Below are positions 24,485 to 33,039 of a stretch of DNA of 37,367 nucleotides, in pieces. Origin of the DNA: Verrucomicrobiota bacterium (GTDB taxonomy: Bacteria; Verrucomicrobiota; Verrucomicrobiia; Opitutales; Opitutaceae). The number at the start of each line of letters is the position of its first letter. Positions within the stretch are counted from its first letter, which is position 1. The position numbers were made by a program, and so were the translations under genes. The notes below the pieces were generated by a model. It saw only the letters and a program-made list of their open reading frames with translations, did no database searches and had not been told where the DNA came from. Location: NCBI GenBank assembly GCA_018239845.1, contig JAFEGO010000082.1, positions 1 through 37,367 on the forward strand. Reading direction: 5' to 3'.

Positions 24485-24519
24485 AGCTTACAGCTTAAAG
24501 CTTACTGCTTACAGCTCAC
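24485..24519. repeat. Heptad array, AGCTTAC-type units, inverted relative to the previous array
   Basis: Units AGCTTAC, AGCTTAA, AGCTTAC, TGCTTAC and a fifth AGCTCAC. They are the reverse complement in style of the array at 24434-24461, 23 bp away. The array ends 8 bp before the hprK start codon. Confidence 0.9.
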
Positions 24520-24527
24520 CGTCCCCC

Positions 24528-25523
24528 ATGCAAAAAGCCATCCACGGCATCACCGTCGCGCATTTCTACGAGACCTACCGGGCCAAGCTGAAGATGGAGC
24601 TGCTCACCGGCGGCGACGGCCTCCTGCGCCTCATCCGCGAGGGCAGCATCAACCGCCCCGCCCTCGCCCTCACGGGCTTTTTCAAATATTTCGCGAACAA
24701 GCGCATCCAGGTCCTCGGCGCCGCCGAGATGACCTACCTCCGTTCCCTGCCCGTCGAGAAGCAGACGTTCATCTTCCGCGAGATGGTGAAGCGCCACATC
24801 CCGTGCCTCGTCCTCACGCGCAATTACCACGGCACCGACGCCATGCTGAAGGTCGCCGCCGAGATGCGCCTGCCGCTCATCCGCACGCCGATGATCACGA
24901 TGAACTTCGTCAACCTCGCGACCCTCTGCGTGGACAACGAGTTCGCCCCCTCCGGCACCGAGCACGCCACCACCCTCGACATCAAGGGCGTCGGCGTGAT
25001 GCTCCGCGGCTCCAGTGGTGTCGGCAAGAGCGAGTGCGCCCTCGCCCTCATCGAGCGCGGCCACTCCCTGGTCGCCGACGACCTCACCGTCATCCGCCTG
25101 CTCGACGAGCGCGAGCTCATGGCCTCGTCCCGCCCGCTCAACCGCGGCTACATGGAGTGCCGCGGCATCGGCATCATCAACATCGCCGAGATGTTCGGCG
25201 TGAAATCCATCCGCCTCGAAAAACGCATCGACCTCGTCATCTCGCTCCACGAGTGGACGCCCGACGCCGTCGAGGAGCGCACCGGCCTCGAGGAAAACCA
25301 TTACGAGATCCTCGGCATGCGCGTCCCGCACATCGAGCTCTTCGTCCGCCCCGGCCGCGACATCGCGCGCCTCGTCGAGGTCGCCGCCCTCACCCACGCC
25401 CTCAAGGCCATGGGCCACGACCCCGCCCGCAAGTTCAACGACCGCCTGATCGCCTTCATGACCAAGGAAAGCACCGACACCCCCGAGCCCATCAAACCCA
25501 CCCAGCGCGAGGAGTCCCCGTAA
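24528..25523 (+). CDS. hprK: HPr kinase/phosphorylase
   Basis: The 331-residue protein has the HprK N-terminal domain and a C-terminal kinase domain with Walker A GSSGVGKSE (from G161) and the family signature LNRGYMECRGIGIINIAEMFG around residues 204-224. It phosphorylates and dephosphorylates HPr on serine. In Gram-negative bacteria it usually belongs to a reduced phosphotransferase system with regulatory roles. No HPr gene is in the window. It lies 111 bp after lptB, where Proteobacteria often have rpoN and hpf; here that gap holds only two heptad arrays. Confidence 0.95.
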   Translation: MQKAIHGITVAHFYETYRAKLKMELLTGGDGLLRLIREGSINRPALALTGFFKYFANKRIQVLGAAEMTYLRSLPVEKQTFIFREMVKRHIPCLVLTRNYHGTDAMLKVAAEMRLPLIRTPMITMNFVNLATLCVDNEFAPSGTEHATTLDIKGVGVMLRGSSGVGKSECALALIERGHSLVADDLTVIRLLDERELMASSRPLNRGYMECRGIGIINIAEMFGVKSIRLEKRIDLVISLHEWTPDAVEERTGLEENHYEILGMRVPHIELFVRPGRDIARLVEVAALTHALKAMGHDPARKFNDRLIAFMTKESTDTPEPIKPTQREESP

Positions 25524-25583
25524 TTTTCAGGGAATCTTTCTCTTCCCTCTTTCTCTTAATCTTATCCCTCTCCGTCTCTCCGC

Positions 25584-26333
25584 ATGTCCTCCGCTCCCCG
25601 TCCCGATGGCCGCCGCGCCGACCAGCTGCGCAACGTCACCTTCGAGGCCAATATCGCCCCGCACGCCACCGGCTCCGTCCTCGTCTCCTTCGGCCTCACG
25701 CGCGTCATCTGCGCCGCCACGATCGAGAACAACGTCCCCACGTGGATGAAGCAGCAGCGCGTCCCTGGCGGCTGGCTCACCGCGGAGTATTCGATGCTCC
25801 CCTACTCGACCCTCGAGCGGAAGCAGCGCGAGATCGCCAAGGGCAAGCCCGACGGCCGCAACATCGAGATCCAGCGCCTCATCGGCCGCTCGCTCCGCGC
25901 CGTCCTCGACCTCAACAAGCTCGGCGCCAACACGCTCTGGATCGACTGCGATGTCCTCCAGGCCGACGGCGGCACCCGCACGGCCTCGATCACCGGCGCC
26001 TACCTCGCCGCCCGCCTCGCCGTCCAAAAGCTCATCGACGAGAAGCGCATCCCGGAGAATCCCCTCGCCGATTCCGTCGCTGCCATCAGCGCCGGCATCT
26101 ACAAGGGCCAGCCCGTCCTCGATCTCAACTACATCGAGGACAAGGACGCCGAGGTGGACGCCAACATCGTCATGACCGGCAAGGGCCAGTTCGTCGAGGT
26201 GCAGGGCAGCGGCGAGGAGACCACGTTCTCCCCCGAGCAGCTCCAAAGCCTCCTCGCCCTCGCCGCCAAGGGCTCCAAGGAACTCGCCTCTCTCCAGACC
26301 GCGTTCCTCACGAAGCAGCTGCTTAAGTTCTGA
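25584..26333 (+). CDS. rph: Ribonuclease PH
   Basis: The 249-residue phosphorolytic 3' exoribonuclease trims tRNA 3' ends. It shows the family start RPDGRRADQLRNVTFE, GSVLVSFGLTRVIC, PGGWLTAEYSMLPYST, RNIEIQRLIGRSLRAV and the phosphate-binding DGGTRTASITGA, with DLNYIEDKDAEVDANIVMT near the end. All expected blocks are present and the length fits. It lies 60 bp after hprK. No defect is seen. Confidence 0.97.
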   Translation: MSSAPRPDGRRADQLRNVTFEANIAPHATGSVLVSFGLTRVICAATIENNVPTWMKQQRVPGGWLTAEYSMLPYSTLERKQREIAKGKPDGRNIEIQRLIGRSLRAVLDLNKLGANTLWIDCDVLQADGGTRTASITGAYLAARLAVQKLIDEKRIPENPLADSVAAISAGIYKGQPVLDLNYIEDKDAEVDANIVMTGKGQFVEVQGSGEETTFSPEQLQSLLALAAKGSKELASLQTAFLTKQLLKF

Positions 26334-26357
26334 GCGCGCGCGGGCGCAGACAATCCC

Positions 26358-28199
26358 ATGCCTGCGCAGCCCGAGCAAATCTACCGCTGGTCCTGGGACC
26401 TTGCGTCGCCACCTGCCGCGCTCTGGCCGCTCGTTTCCAATACCGACCGCTTCAACCAGGACTGCGGGTATCCGCCTGTCACGGTGGTCGCCCCGCCCGC
26501 CGACGCGAACGTGCGCGTCACCAACGCCCGCCGCCTCCGCGCCACCGTCCTCGGGGTCGTGATTGAGTGGGAGGAACGCGCCTTTGAGTGGATCGAGCCT
26601 ACCCGCTACAGCGTTGATCGGACCTACTTCAGCGGCCCTGTCGCCCGCATGACCGCCACCTGTGTGCTCCAGCCGCGCGGCACCGGCACCACGCTCGACT
26701 ACGAGTTGCGTTTCACCCCCTCCGGCCTGCTCGGCCGTCTCACCCTGCCTATTGCCATCGGCCGTCAGGCTCGCGCCGTCACGGAGCGCACCTTCCGCCG
26801 CTATGACCAGCTCGCCCAAAGCGGTCAGCGTATTTCCCGGATGGCCCAAAAGCCCCGCCTCGCCGACGGCGGCCGCTCCCGGCTCGAATCCACCGTCCGC
26901 ACCCTCGCCACGCAGGCCCGCCAGCCCGCCGCGCTGGTCGCCGCACTGCAGGACTTCGTTGCCACGTCCGACGACACCGCCGCCGCGCAGATGCGCCCCT
27001 ACGCCCTGGCCGACGAGTGGCGCAGCGACCGCCGCGAGACGCTCCAGCTTTTCCTCCACGCCACCCGCGCCGGCCTCCTCGACTTCCGCTGGAATCTCGT
27101 CTGCCCGCACTGCCGCGGCCTGAAGGCCGCCGAGCCCACTCTCGCGAGCCTCCGGCCCACGGCGCACTGCGATTCCTGCAACGTCGATTTCACCGCCAAC
27201 TTCGACCAGTCGGTCGAACTCACCTTCACCCCCAACGCGTCCATCCGCCCCGTCGCCCGCGTGGATTTCTGCGTCGGCGGCCCGCAGGTCACGCCTCATA
27301 TCGTCGCTCAGCAATTCCTCGACCCCGGCACGAACCGCACGCTCCCGCTCGAACTCGAGCCCGGTCGCTACCGCGTGCGCGTCCCCGGCATGGCCGAGCA
27401 GCATGTCTTCCGGGTGACCGATGGCGCACCCACTGCCATCCGCCTCGACCTCACGGCCAAGTCCCTCGACGAGCCGGCGGTCGCACCGCACGGCGATCTT
27501 TTTCTCGTCAACGCGCCCGACGCCGGGCGCCTCGCCATCGTCGAGCGCATCGCCTGGAGCGACCAGGCCGCCACCGCCGCCGAGGTCACTTCGCTCCAGC
27601 TTTTCCGCGACCTGTTCTCCCGCGAGGTTCTCCGCCGCGGCGAGCAAATCTCCGTCGGCGCGATGACCATCGTCTTCACCGACCTCAAGAACTCCACGCA
27701 GCTCTACAACGAGATCGGCGACGCCCCGGCCTTCGGCCGCGTACTCACGCATTTCGACATCCTCACCGCCGCCGTCGCCGCCGAGGGCGGTGCCGTCGTG
27801 AAGACGATGGGTGACGCCATCATGGCGGCTTTCCCCCGCCCCGTCGCCGCCGTGCGCGCGATGCTCCAAGCCCAGCACCAGCTCGCGTATCCGAAAAACA
27901 TTCCCGGCGAGCCCTCTCTCCTGCCGCTCGCGTTGAAAGCCGGTCTGCACTGCGGCCCCTGCCTCGCGATCAACCAAAACGACCGCCTCGACTACTTCGG
28001 CTCCACAGTGAACCTCACCGCGCGCTTCTGCAGCCTCTCCACCGGCGCCGACCTGATCCTATCCCCCGCGGTCTGTGCCGACCACGAGGTCGCCAGTTAC
28101 CTTGCCACCGCCCCCGTGACGCTCACCCCCGACCGCTCCCTCCTCAAAGGTTTCGGCCAGGAGTCCTTCGAGCTCACGCGGTTAACGCGTCTAGGATAG
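26358..28199 (+). CDS. Adenylate cyclase with SRPBCC and zinc-ribbon regions
   Basis: The 613-residue protein begins with an SRPBCC-like helix-grip region (residues 5-150), followed by a middle region with a probable zinc ribbon, CPHC at 249-252 and CDSC at 271-274, matching the DUF5939 type. The C-terminal class III cyclase domain (about 434-600) has metal ligands D442 (VFTDLKNST) and D486 (TMGDA), adenine-selecting K482 and D545, and N552/R556 for the transition state. It should therefore be an active adenylate cyclase making cAMP. No membrane segment is visible; the SRPBCC part may bind a hydrophobic ligand. Its stop codon abuts a palindromic repeat. Confidence 0.9.
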   Translation: MPAQPEQIYRWSWDLASPPAALWPLVSNTDRFNQDCGYPPVTVVAPPADANVRVTNARRLRATVLGVVIEWEERAFEWIEPTRYSVDRTYFSGPVARMTATCVLQPRGTGTTLDYELRFTPSGLLGRLTLPIAIGRQARAVTERTFRRYDQLAQSGQRISRMAQKPRLADGGRSRLESTVRTLATQARQPAALVAALQDFVATSDDTAAAQMRPYALADEWRSDRRETLQLFLHATRAGLLDFRWNLVCPHCRGLKAAEPTLASLRPTAHCDSCNVDFTANFDQSVELTFTPNASIRPVARVDFCVGGPQVTPHIVAQQFLDPGTNRTLPLELEPGRYRVRVPGMAEQHVFRVTDGAPTAIRLDLTAKSLDEPAVAPHGDLFLVNAPDAGRLAIVERIAWSDQAATAAEVTSLQLFRDLFSREVLRRGEQISVGAMTIVFTDLKNSTQLYNEIGDAPAFGRVLTHFDILTAAVAAEGGAVVKTMGDAIMAAFPRPVAAVRAMLQAQHQLAYPKNIPGEPSLLPLALKAGLHCGPCLAINQNDRLDYFGSTVNLTARFCSLSTGADLILSPAVCADHEVASYLATAPVTLTPDRSLLKGFGQESFELTRLTRLG

Positions 28200-28258
28200 T
28201 GGCTGCGGCGTCCCCGCCGCAGATCTGTCGCTCCCTGCGGCGAGGACGCCGCAGCCAC
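28199..28258. repeat. Paired GTGG-headed palindrome (BIME-like) on a stop codon
   Basis: The element begins with the G of the cyclase TAG stop (28197-28199) and ends in GCCGCAGCCAC at 28258. It is the same class as 16977-17033 and 33795-33853. Confidence 0.92.
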
Positions 28259-28295
28259 TACTGACGGCCCTACCTCCAAGCCGCCGTGCTTAACT

Positions 28296-28772
28296 TCACT
28301 CCGCCTTCTTCACCGACTCGGGCCCGAAGTGACCGCTCTCCGCGGCGCGCACGAAACCTTCCGTCACGCTCTTCAATTCTTCCCAGCGGCGCCGGATGTC
28401 CTTCGCCTCGGCCTTCGTGATCACGCTGTCCGCGGACGCCTTCGCGATAGTCGCGAGCATGTCGGCGAATTCCTGCACGATGTCGTTGGTGACCGGGATG
28501 AGTGGCTGGCCCGGCGGCAGATTCAGCGGGTTGCGGATGTAAAAGCCGCCCGCCTGTTCGCAAACCCACTGCGCCACGCGCGTATCCTGCGAGATGCGGA
28601 TGATCTGCCCCACGCGGTCGAGGGGGCTGCCCGTGCCGCTGCCGGTGTCGTTGTCGCCCTCGGGCGGCTCGGCCCACTTGTAGATCAGCGACAGCGAGAG
28701 CCCCATCTCGGAGGAAATCAGCTTCGCACTCGTCGTCTTCAGAACTTCCTTCATCACCTCGTGGGATTGCAT
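28296..28772 (-). CDS. Helix-turn-helix protein resembling phage CII-type regulators
   Basis: The 158-residue protein has an N-terminal helix-turn-helix-like region (LKTTSAKLISSEMGLSLSLIYKW) followed by SPLDRVGQIIRISQDTRVAQW and a helical C-terminus with DIRRRWEELKSVTEGFVRAAE. The pattern resembles phage regulatory proteins of the CII/CP76 type, which occur as stand-alone chromosomal genes in several groups. No other phage gene is near, so a resident regulator is more likely than a prophage remnant. Targets are unknown. It is transcribed away from sucC. Confidence 0.65.
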   Translation of the reverse strand: MQSHEVMKEVLKTTSAKLISSEMGLSLSLIYKWAEPPEGDNDTGSGTGSPLDRVGQIIRISQDTRVAQWVCEQAGGFYIRNPLNLPPGQPLIPVTNDIVQEFADMLATIAKASADSVITKAEAKDIRRRWEELKSVTEGFVRAAESGHFGPESVKKAE

Positions 28773-28904
28773 GGCGGCCTCATCGTGGGTCGCGCCCCGC
28801 CCATGGCAAGCCGCCCCTTGGATTTAAGGCGCCATATTGTAAGTGACTGATCTCACGAAGACGCTCCGCCCCGCCGCCATTAGCTCATCTTCCTCAGGCA
28901 AATC

Positions 28905-28938
28905 CGGGCCGGAACATCGCGTTCCGGCCCGTTTTTTT
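28905..28938 (+). terminator. Intrinsic terminator upstream of sucC
   Basis: A perfect 11-bp stem (CGGGCCGGAAC with its complement), 5-nt loop ATCGC and a run of seven T. No plus-strand gene ends nearby, so it must end a small RNA, a leader of sucC, or readthrough from the cyclase gene. Confidence 0.9.
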
Positions 28939-28991
28939 GTCGTGCGTCACCCCGCCCGGTACTGGCTTACTCCCTGTCACCACTTTCCCAA

Positions 28992-30173
28992 ATGAATATC
29001 CACGAGTACCAGGCCAAGGCTCTCTTTGAAAAGTTCGGCGTCCCCGTCCCCAAGGGCGCCGCCGCCAAGTCCGCCGCCGAGTTTGCCACCGCCCTCGCCA
29101 CCCTCCCCGATGGCCCCACGATGGTGAAATCCCAGATCCACGCCGGCGGCCGCGGCAAGGGCACCTTCACCGACGGCTTCAAGGGCGGCGTGAAGTTCTG
29201 CAAGACCAAGGCCGACGCGCAGGAGATCGCCGGCAAGATGCTCAACAACACCCTCGTCACCATCCAGACCGGCCCCGCCGGCCGCAAGGTCCAGACGATC
29301 TACTTCACCGTCGCGAGCGACATCAAGAAGGAGTACTACCTCGCCATCCTCCTCGACCGCGCCTCGTCCAAGCCCGTCATCGTCGCCTCCACCGAGGGCG
29401 GCGTCGAGATCGAGAAGGTCGCGCACGACACCCCGGAGAAGATCCATAAGGTCGTGATCGACCCCGCCTACGGCATCGCCGATTTCCAGATCCGCGACCT
29501 CATCGCCAAGCTCGGCCTCACCGGCGCCGAAGCGAAGAACGCCGCCAAGCTCATCCGCAACCTCTACACCATGTATTGGGAAACGGATGCGGCCATGATC
29601 GAGGTCAATCCCCTCATCACCACGCCCACCGGCGACGTCCTCGCCCTCGACGCCAAGGTCTCCTTCGACTCCAACGCCCTCTACCGCCACCCTGAGATCG
29701 TCGCCCTCCGCGACCTCAACGAGGAGGACCCCAAGGAAATCGAGGCCTCGAAGTACTCACTCAGCTACATCGCCCTCGACGGCAACATCGCGTGCCTCGT
29801 CAACGGCGCCGGCCTTGCGATGAGCACGATGGACATCATCCAGCACTACGGCGGCACCCCGGCCAACTTCCTCGACGTCGGCGGCGGCGCCTCGAAGGAC
29901 CAGGTCGTCGCGGCCTTCAAGATCATCCTCGGCGACCCCAACGTGAAAGGCATCCTCGTCAATATCTTCGGCGGCATCATGGACTGCAACGTGATCGCCC
30001 AGGGCATCGTCGAGGCCGTGAAGGAAGTCGGCCTCAAGCTCCCCCTCGTCGTCCGCCTCGAGGGCAACAACGTCGTCGCCGGCAAGGCCACCCTCGCCGC
30101 CAGCGGCCTCACCCTCGTCTCCGGCGACACCATGGCCGACGCCGCCCAGAAGATCGTCAAACTCGTCGCGTAA
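28992..30173 (+). CDS. sucC: Succinyl-CoA ligase (ADP-forming) beta subunit
   Basis: The 393-residue ATP-grasp protein is the nucleotide- and succinate-binding subunit of the TCA-cycle enzyme. It starts with the classical [20 protein letters not shown] and shows [29 protein letters not shown] and [16 protein letters not shown]. Length is as expected. It begins 53 bp after a terminator. It is separated from sucD by 141 bp holding nonamer arrays, whereas the two genes are nearly contiguous in most bacteria. Confidence 0.98.
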   Translation: MNIHEYQAKALFEKFGVPVPKGAAAKSAAEFATALATLPDGPTMVKSQIHAGGRGKGTFTDGFKGGVKFCKTKADAQEIAGKMLNNTLVTIQTGPAGRKVQTIYFTVASDIKKEYYLAILLDRASSKPVIVASTEGGVEIEKVAHDTPEKIHKVVIDPAYGIADFQIRDLIAKLGLTGAEAKNAAKLIRNLYTMYWETDAAMIEVNPLITTPTGDVLALDAKVSFDSNALYRHPEIVALRDLNEEDPKEIEASKYSLSYIALDGNIACLVNGAGLAMSTMDIIQHYGGTPANFLDVGGGASKDQVVAAFKIILGDPNVKGILVNIFGGIMDCNVIAQGIVEAVKEVGLKLPLVVRLEGNNVVAGKATLAASGLTLVSGDTMADAAQKIVKLVA

Positions 30174-30297
30174 TTAACCACGAAATACACCAAACACACG
30201 AAAGCACCCTCTGCGATTTCCGTGTCTTCCGTGTATTCCGTGGGCCAAAACTCAACCACCTCTCCTTTTCGTGTATTTCGTGTGTTTCGTGGTTAAA
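30174..30297. repeat. Inverted pair of 9-nt tandem arrays between sucC and sucD
   Basis: The left arm starts TTAACCACGAAATACACC and contains three 9-nt units (30179-30205); the right arm has CGTGTATTT, CGTGTGTTT, CGTGGTTAA (30270-30296). A further array CGTGTCTTC, CGTGTATTC lies at 30221-30238. The arms are complementary over about 30 bp with few mismatches. Confidence 0.9.
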
Positions 30298-30314
30298 AAC
30301 CTTCCCTCTTTAAC

Positions 30315-31238
30315 ATGTCTATTCTGATCACTCCCGAAACGAAGATCCTCATCCAAGGTATCACCGGCGAATTCGGCGCGCGCCACACCAAGCTCTCGCT
30401 CGATTACGGCACCAAGGTCGTCGCCGGCGTCACCCCCGGCAAGGGCGGCCAGTTCTTCGAGCACGGCACGCACCGCGTCCCGATCTTCAACTCCGTCGCC
30501 GACGCCGCCAAGGCCACCGGCGCCACCGTCTCCGCGATCTTCGTGCCGCCGCCGTTCGCCGGCGACGCCATCCTCGAGTGCGTTGACGCGGGCCTCGACC
30601 TCGCCGTCGCGATCACCGAGGGCATTCCGATCCGCGACATGATCCGCGTGAAGCGCGCGATGGCCGGCAAGCCCACCCGCCTCGTCGGGCCCAACTGCCC
30701 CGGCCTCGTCACGCCCGGCACCGGCAAGGACTCCTTCGGCGGCTGCCGCATCGGCATCGCCCCCGGCTACATTCACAAGAAGGGCCACGTCGGCGTCGTC
30801 TCCCGCTCCGGCACCCTCACCTACGAGGCGGTCTTCCAGCTCACTTCGAAGAATATCGGCCAGACCACCTGCGTGGGCATCGGCGGCGACCCCGTCAACG
30901 GCACGAGCCACCTCGACGTCATCAAGATGTTCAACGACGACCCCGAGACACACGGCATCATCATGATCGGCGAGATCGGCGGCAACGCCGAGGTCGAGGC
31001 CGCGCGCTGGATCAAGGCCAATTGCAAGAAGCCGGTCGCCGGCTTCATCGCCGGTGCGACCGCCCCCGCGGGCCGCCGCATGGGCCACGCCGGCGCGATC
31101 GTCGGCGGAGCCGAGGACACCGCCGCCGCCAAGATCGCCGTCTTCAAGGAGTGCGGCATCGAGGTCGCCGTGACGCCCTCCGACATGGCCGACGCCCTCC
31201 TCCGCGCCGCCAAGGCCAAGGGCGTGACCCTGAGCTAA
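30315..31238 (+). CDS. sucD: Succinyl-CoA ligase alpha subunit
   Basis: The 307-residue protein binds CoA and carries the phosphohistidine. It has [16 protein letters not shown] at the start, [41 protein letters not shown] and the active-site H258 in [12 protein letters not shown]. It pairs with SucC to convert succinyl-CoA, phosphate and ADP to succinate, CoA and ATP. An 11-bp hairpin lies just after it at 31251-31281. Confidence 0.98.
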   Translation: MSILITPETKILIQGITGEFGARHTKLSLDYGTKVVAGVTPGKGGQFFEHGTHRVPIFNSVADAAKATGATVSAIFVPPPFAGDAILECVDAGLDLAVAITEGIPIRDMIRVKRAMAGKPTRLVGPNCPGLVTPGTGKDSFGGCRIGIAPGYIHKKGHVGVVSRSGTLTYEAVFQLTSKNIGQTTCVGIGGDPVNGTSHLDVIKMFNDDPETHGIIMIGEIGGNAEVEAARWIKANCKKPVAGFIAGATAPAGRRMGHAGAIVGGAEDTAAAKIAVFKECGIEVAVTPSDMADALLRAAKAKGVTLS

Positions 31239-31250
31239 AGGCTTCCCCCT

Positions 31251-31281
31251 CGCTGCGGCGGCCCACGCTCCCGCCGCAGCG
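31251..31281 (+). terminator. Hairpin after sucD, probable terminator or processing site
   Basis: CGCTGCGGCGG pairs perfectly with CCGCCGCAGCG around a 9-nt loop. There is only a weak T content after it, so termination may be partial. Confidence 0.6.
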
Positions 31282-31307
31282 TTCCTACCCCCACCCCGAG
31301 CTACCCC

Positions 31308-32957
31308 ATGGCCAAACCTTGGCTCCTTTTCAGCACCGGTCTCGTCACCGGCCTCGCCCTCGCCTGCGGCGTGTATGCGCTGCGCCCCACCGCGCCTGCG
31401 CCATCAGGCCCTGCGGGGGATCTTCGCCCCAAAGCCCGCTCGTCCACCCACGCGGCTTTCAGCGAAAACAAGCCTGCTATACCTGCAGCCAGCCCTGCGC
31501 CCCTCGCGGAGAAAATTGCCCTGCTTCAACGCTGGGTCGATGGCTTGGAGCCCAAACTCGATCGCACAAAAATCCAGGAGATTCTCTCTGAGTGGTCCGC
31601 CGCCGACCCCAAGGCGGCCCTGCAATTCGTGATGAACGCCAAGCGTTTCCCCCAAAGGAACGATGCGCTCGCCTACCCTCTCGCCGTGCTCTGCAGCAAG
31701 GATGCTGCCTCGGTCATCAACTGGCTCCGCCAAAACCGGACGGAGGGTGATCGCGGGGATACTGCGATCAAAATCATCGAATTGATCCAGGAAAAGTTCC
31801 CCGCTCAGGCTTGGGAACTGGCCTTGGCGGATGGTATCCCGGTACGTGAGCAGCCCTTTAGCGAAGCGTTGGCGGCCTTTGCCCGGCAGCAGCCTCAACA
31901 AGCCCTCGCTGCCTTTGCCAAACTTTCGCCCAGAGATCAGAAGACCGTGACGCCATTACTGGCAGAAGCCCTGTATTCCGTCGATCCCAAGACTGCGCTG
32001 GCGTGGTATGAATCGCTCAGCCCCGATCAAAACAAATCCGAGACAACTTTGAGCCTCATAAAGGCAGCAATGAAGGCAAACGATGCCGTCGCTGTCGCTG
32101 ATTTGATCAAGCACTTTAACGACAATCCCATTAGGTTGATGCTTCTTTTGATCGAAAACGATTCAGCAAACCCGCAGCTAATCCAAGCGCTAGCTGCCAA
32201 CATACCCGACCCCGATACGCGCCAGCAGGCTCTCACAGCGTGGGCCCGCAATAACCTTGAACGCAGCCCGGCGGATGCGCTCAAAACCATCCGGACGTTG
32301 CTTCCCGCCGCCGATCAGGTCGCAGCTTTGTCACGCGGATTTATCTCGTGGTTAAATTCGGATCGGAGCGCCGCGATGGCTTGGCTGGATTCACTTGATG
32401 ATCCCTCGCTGTCTGCTGGCCTGCGCAAACTTTCCATCAAAAGCCCGGCGCAAACTGATCCCAAGGCCTTCCTTGCTCAGATAGATGACCTCGGAGTCCA
32501 TGACCCCGATGCGGCCAATAACATCAATAGCGCCTTGTTGCGCGTTTCCAATGATGACCCGGCCACGGCGGCCGATTGGATCACGCGCCATCCGGGACAA
32601 GCTCAGGGATTCATCGTCAACCGTGTCACCGACCGATACTTGGACTCGAACCCCGCCGCAGCCACAAATTGGATAAACACCTTGCCCAAGGGGGAAGTTC
32701 AGGATGATGCACTTGCCAATGCGGCAGCATACTGGTCGATTAAAAACGATCTCGCCGGTGCCACCAAGTCGATGGATGCGATTACCGATCCATCACAGCG
32801 CATGGCCACGATGTACATGCTCTTCAATAGATTGAGCCAGAAAGACAGTGCATCCGCCCTGCGCTGGGCGGAAACCCAAGGGTTGTCTGAGGAAACCCGC
32901 ATGACGTGGCTCGCCATCGCAAAAAAAGGCGCTGCCCAAGGGATGATCGTGGATTAG
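31308..32957 (+). CDS. Trp-repeat helical protein with N-terminal membrane anchor or signal
   Basis: The 549-residue protein starts with a hydrophobic segment (LLFSTGLVTGLALACGVYAL, residues 6-25), then a Pro-rich spacer and many degenerate helical repeats carrying A-x-x-W signatures: AINW-like VINWLRQN, ALAWYESL, AMAWLDSL, AADWITRH, ATNWINTL and ALRWAETQ. They look like TPR/HEAT-type solenoid units found in many verrucomicrobial exported proteins. A binding scaffold in the periplasm is likely; function unknown. Base composition is clearly less GC-rich and codon use more relaxed than in neighbours, especially from 31600 on, suggesting transfer or fast evolution. Confidence 0.8.
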   Translation: MAKPWLLFSTGLVTGLALACGVYALRPTAPAPSGPAGDLRPKARSSTHAAFSENKPAIPAASPAPLAEKIALLQRWVDGLEPKLDRTKIQEILSEWSAADPKAALQFVMNAKRFPQRNDALAYPLAVLCSKDAASVINWLRQNRTEGDRGDTAIKIIELIQEKFPAQAWELALADGIPVREQPFSEALAAFARQQPQQALAAFAKLSPRDQKTVTPLLAEALYSVDPKTALAWYESLSPDQNKSETTLSLIKAAMKANDAVAVADLIKHFNDNPIRLMLLLIENDSANPQLIQALAANIPDPDTRQQALTAWARNNLERSPADALKTIRTLLPAADQVAALSRGFISWLNSDRSAAMAWLDSLDDPSLSAGLRKLSIKSPAQTDPKAFLAQIDDLGVHDPDAANNINSALLRVSNDDPATAADWITRHPGQAQGFIVNRVTDRYLDSNPAAATNWINTLPKGEVQDDALANAAAYWSIKNDLAGATKSMDAITDPSQRMATMYMLFNRLSQKDSASALRWAETQGLSEETRMTWLAIAKKGAAQGMIVD

Positions 32958-33007
32958 CGAGCTGTTCGCCAGAATACCTCCGCTTACACATTTTCTTAAA
33001 AAAGTTC

Positions 33008-33035
33008 TGGACTGCCGCGGCCGTTCTGGCATGTT
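33008..33035 (+). promoter_or_regulatory. Possible promoter of the structured RNA
   Basis: TGGACT (33008-33013) and CATGTT (33030-33035) are 16 bp apart, preceded by an A/T-rich block like an UP element. Both boxes are imperfect; the call rests mainly on the structured RNA that follows. Confidence 0.4.
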
Positions 33036-33039
33036 CCCC

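Noticed and set aside
24434..24519. Heptad arrays considered as a CRISPR array
   Set aside because: Units are only 7 nt without spacers, and no cas gene is present.
25527..27977. Long minus-strand open frame opposite rph and the adenylate cyclase
   Set aside because: It spans two well-supported plus-strand genes and has no motifs.
28296..28772. Prophage remnant indicated by the CII-like regulator
   Set aside because: No integrase, structural or lysis genes lie nearby and the flanking genes are housekeeping; a resident regulator is simpler.
28840..28938. A tRNA or known riboswitch before sucC
   Set aside because: No cloverleaf, TTC loop or known aptamer core could be found; only the terminator is secure.
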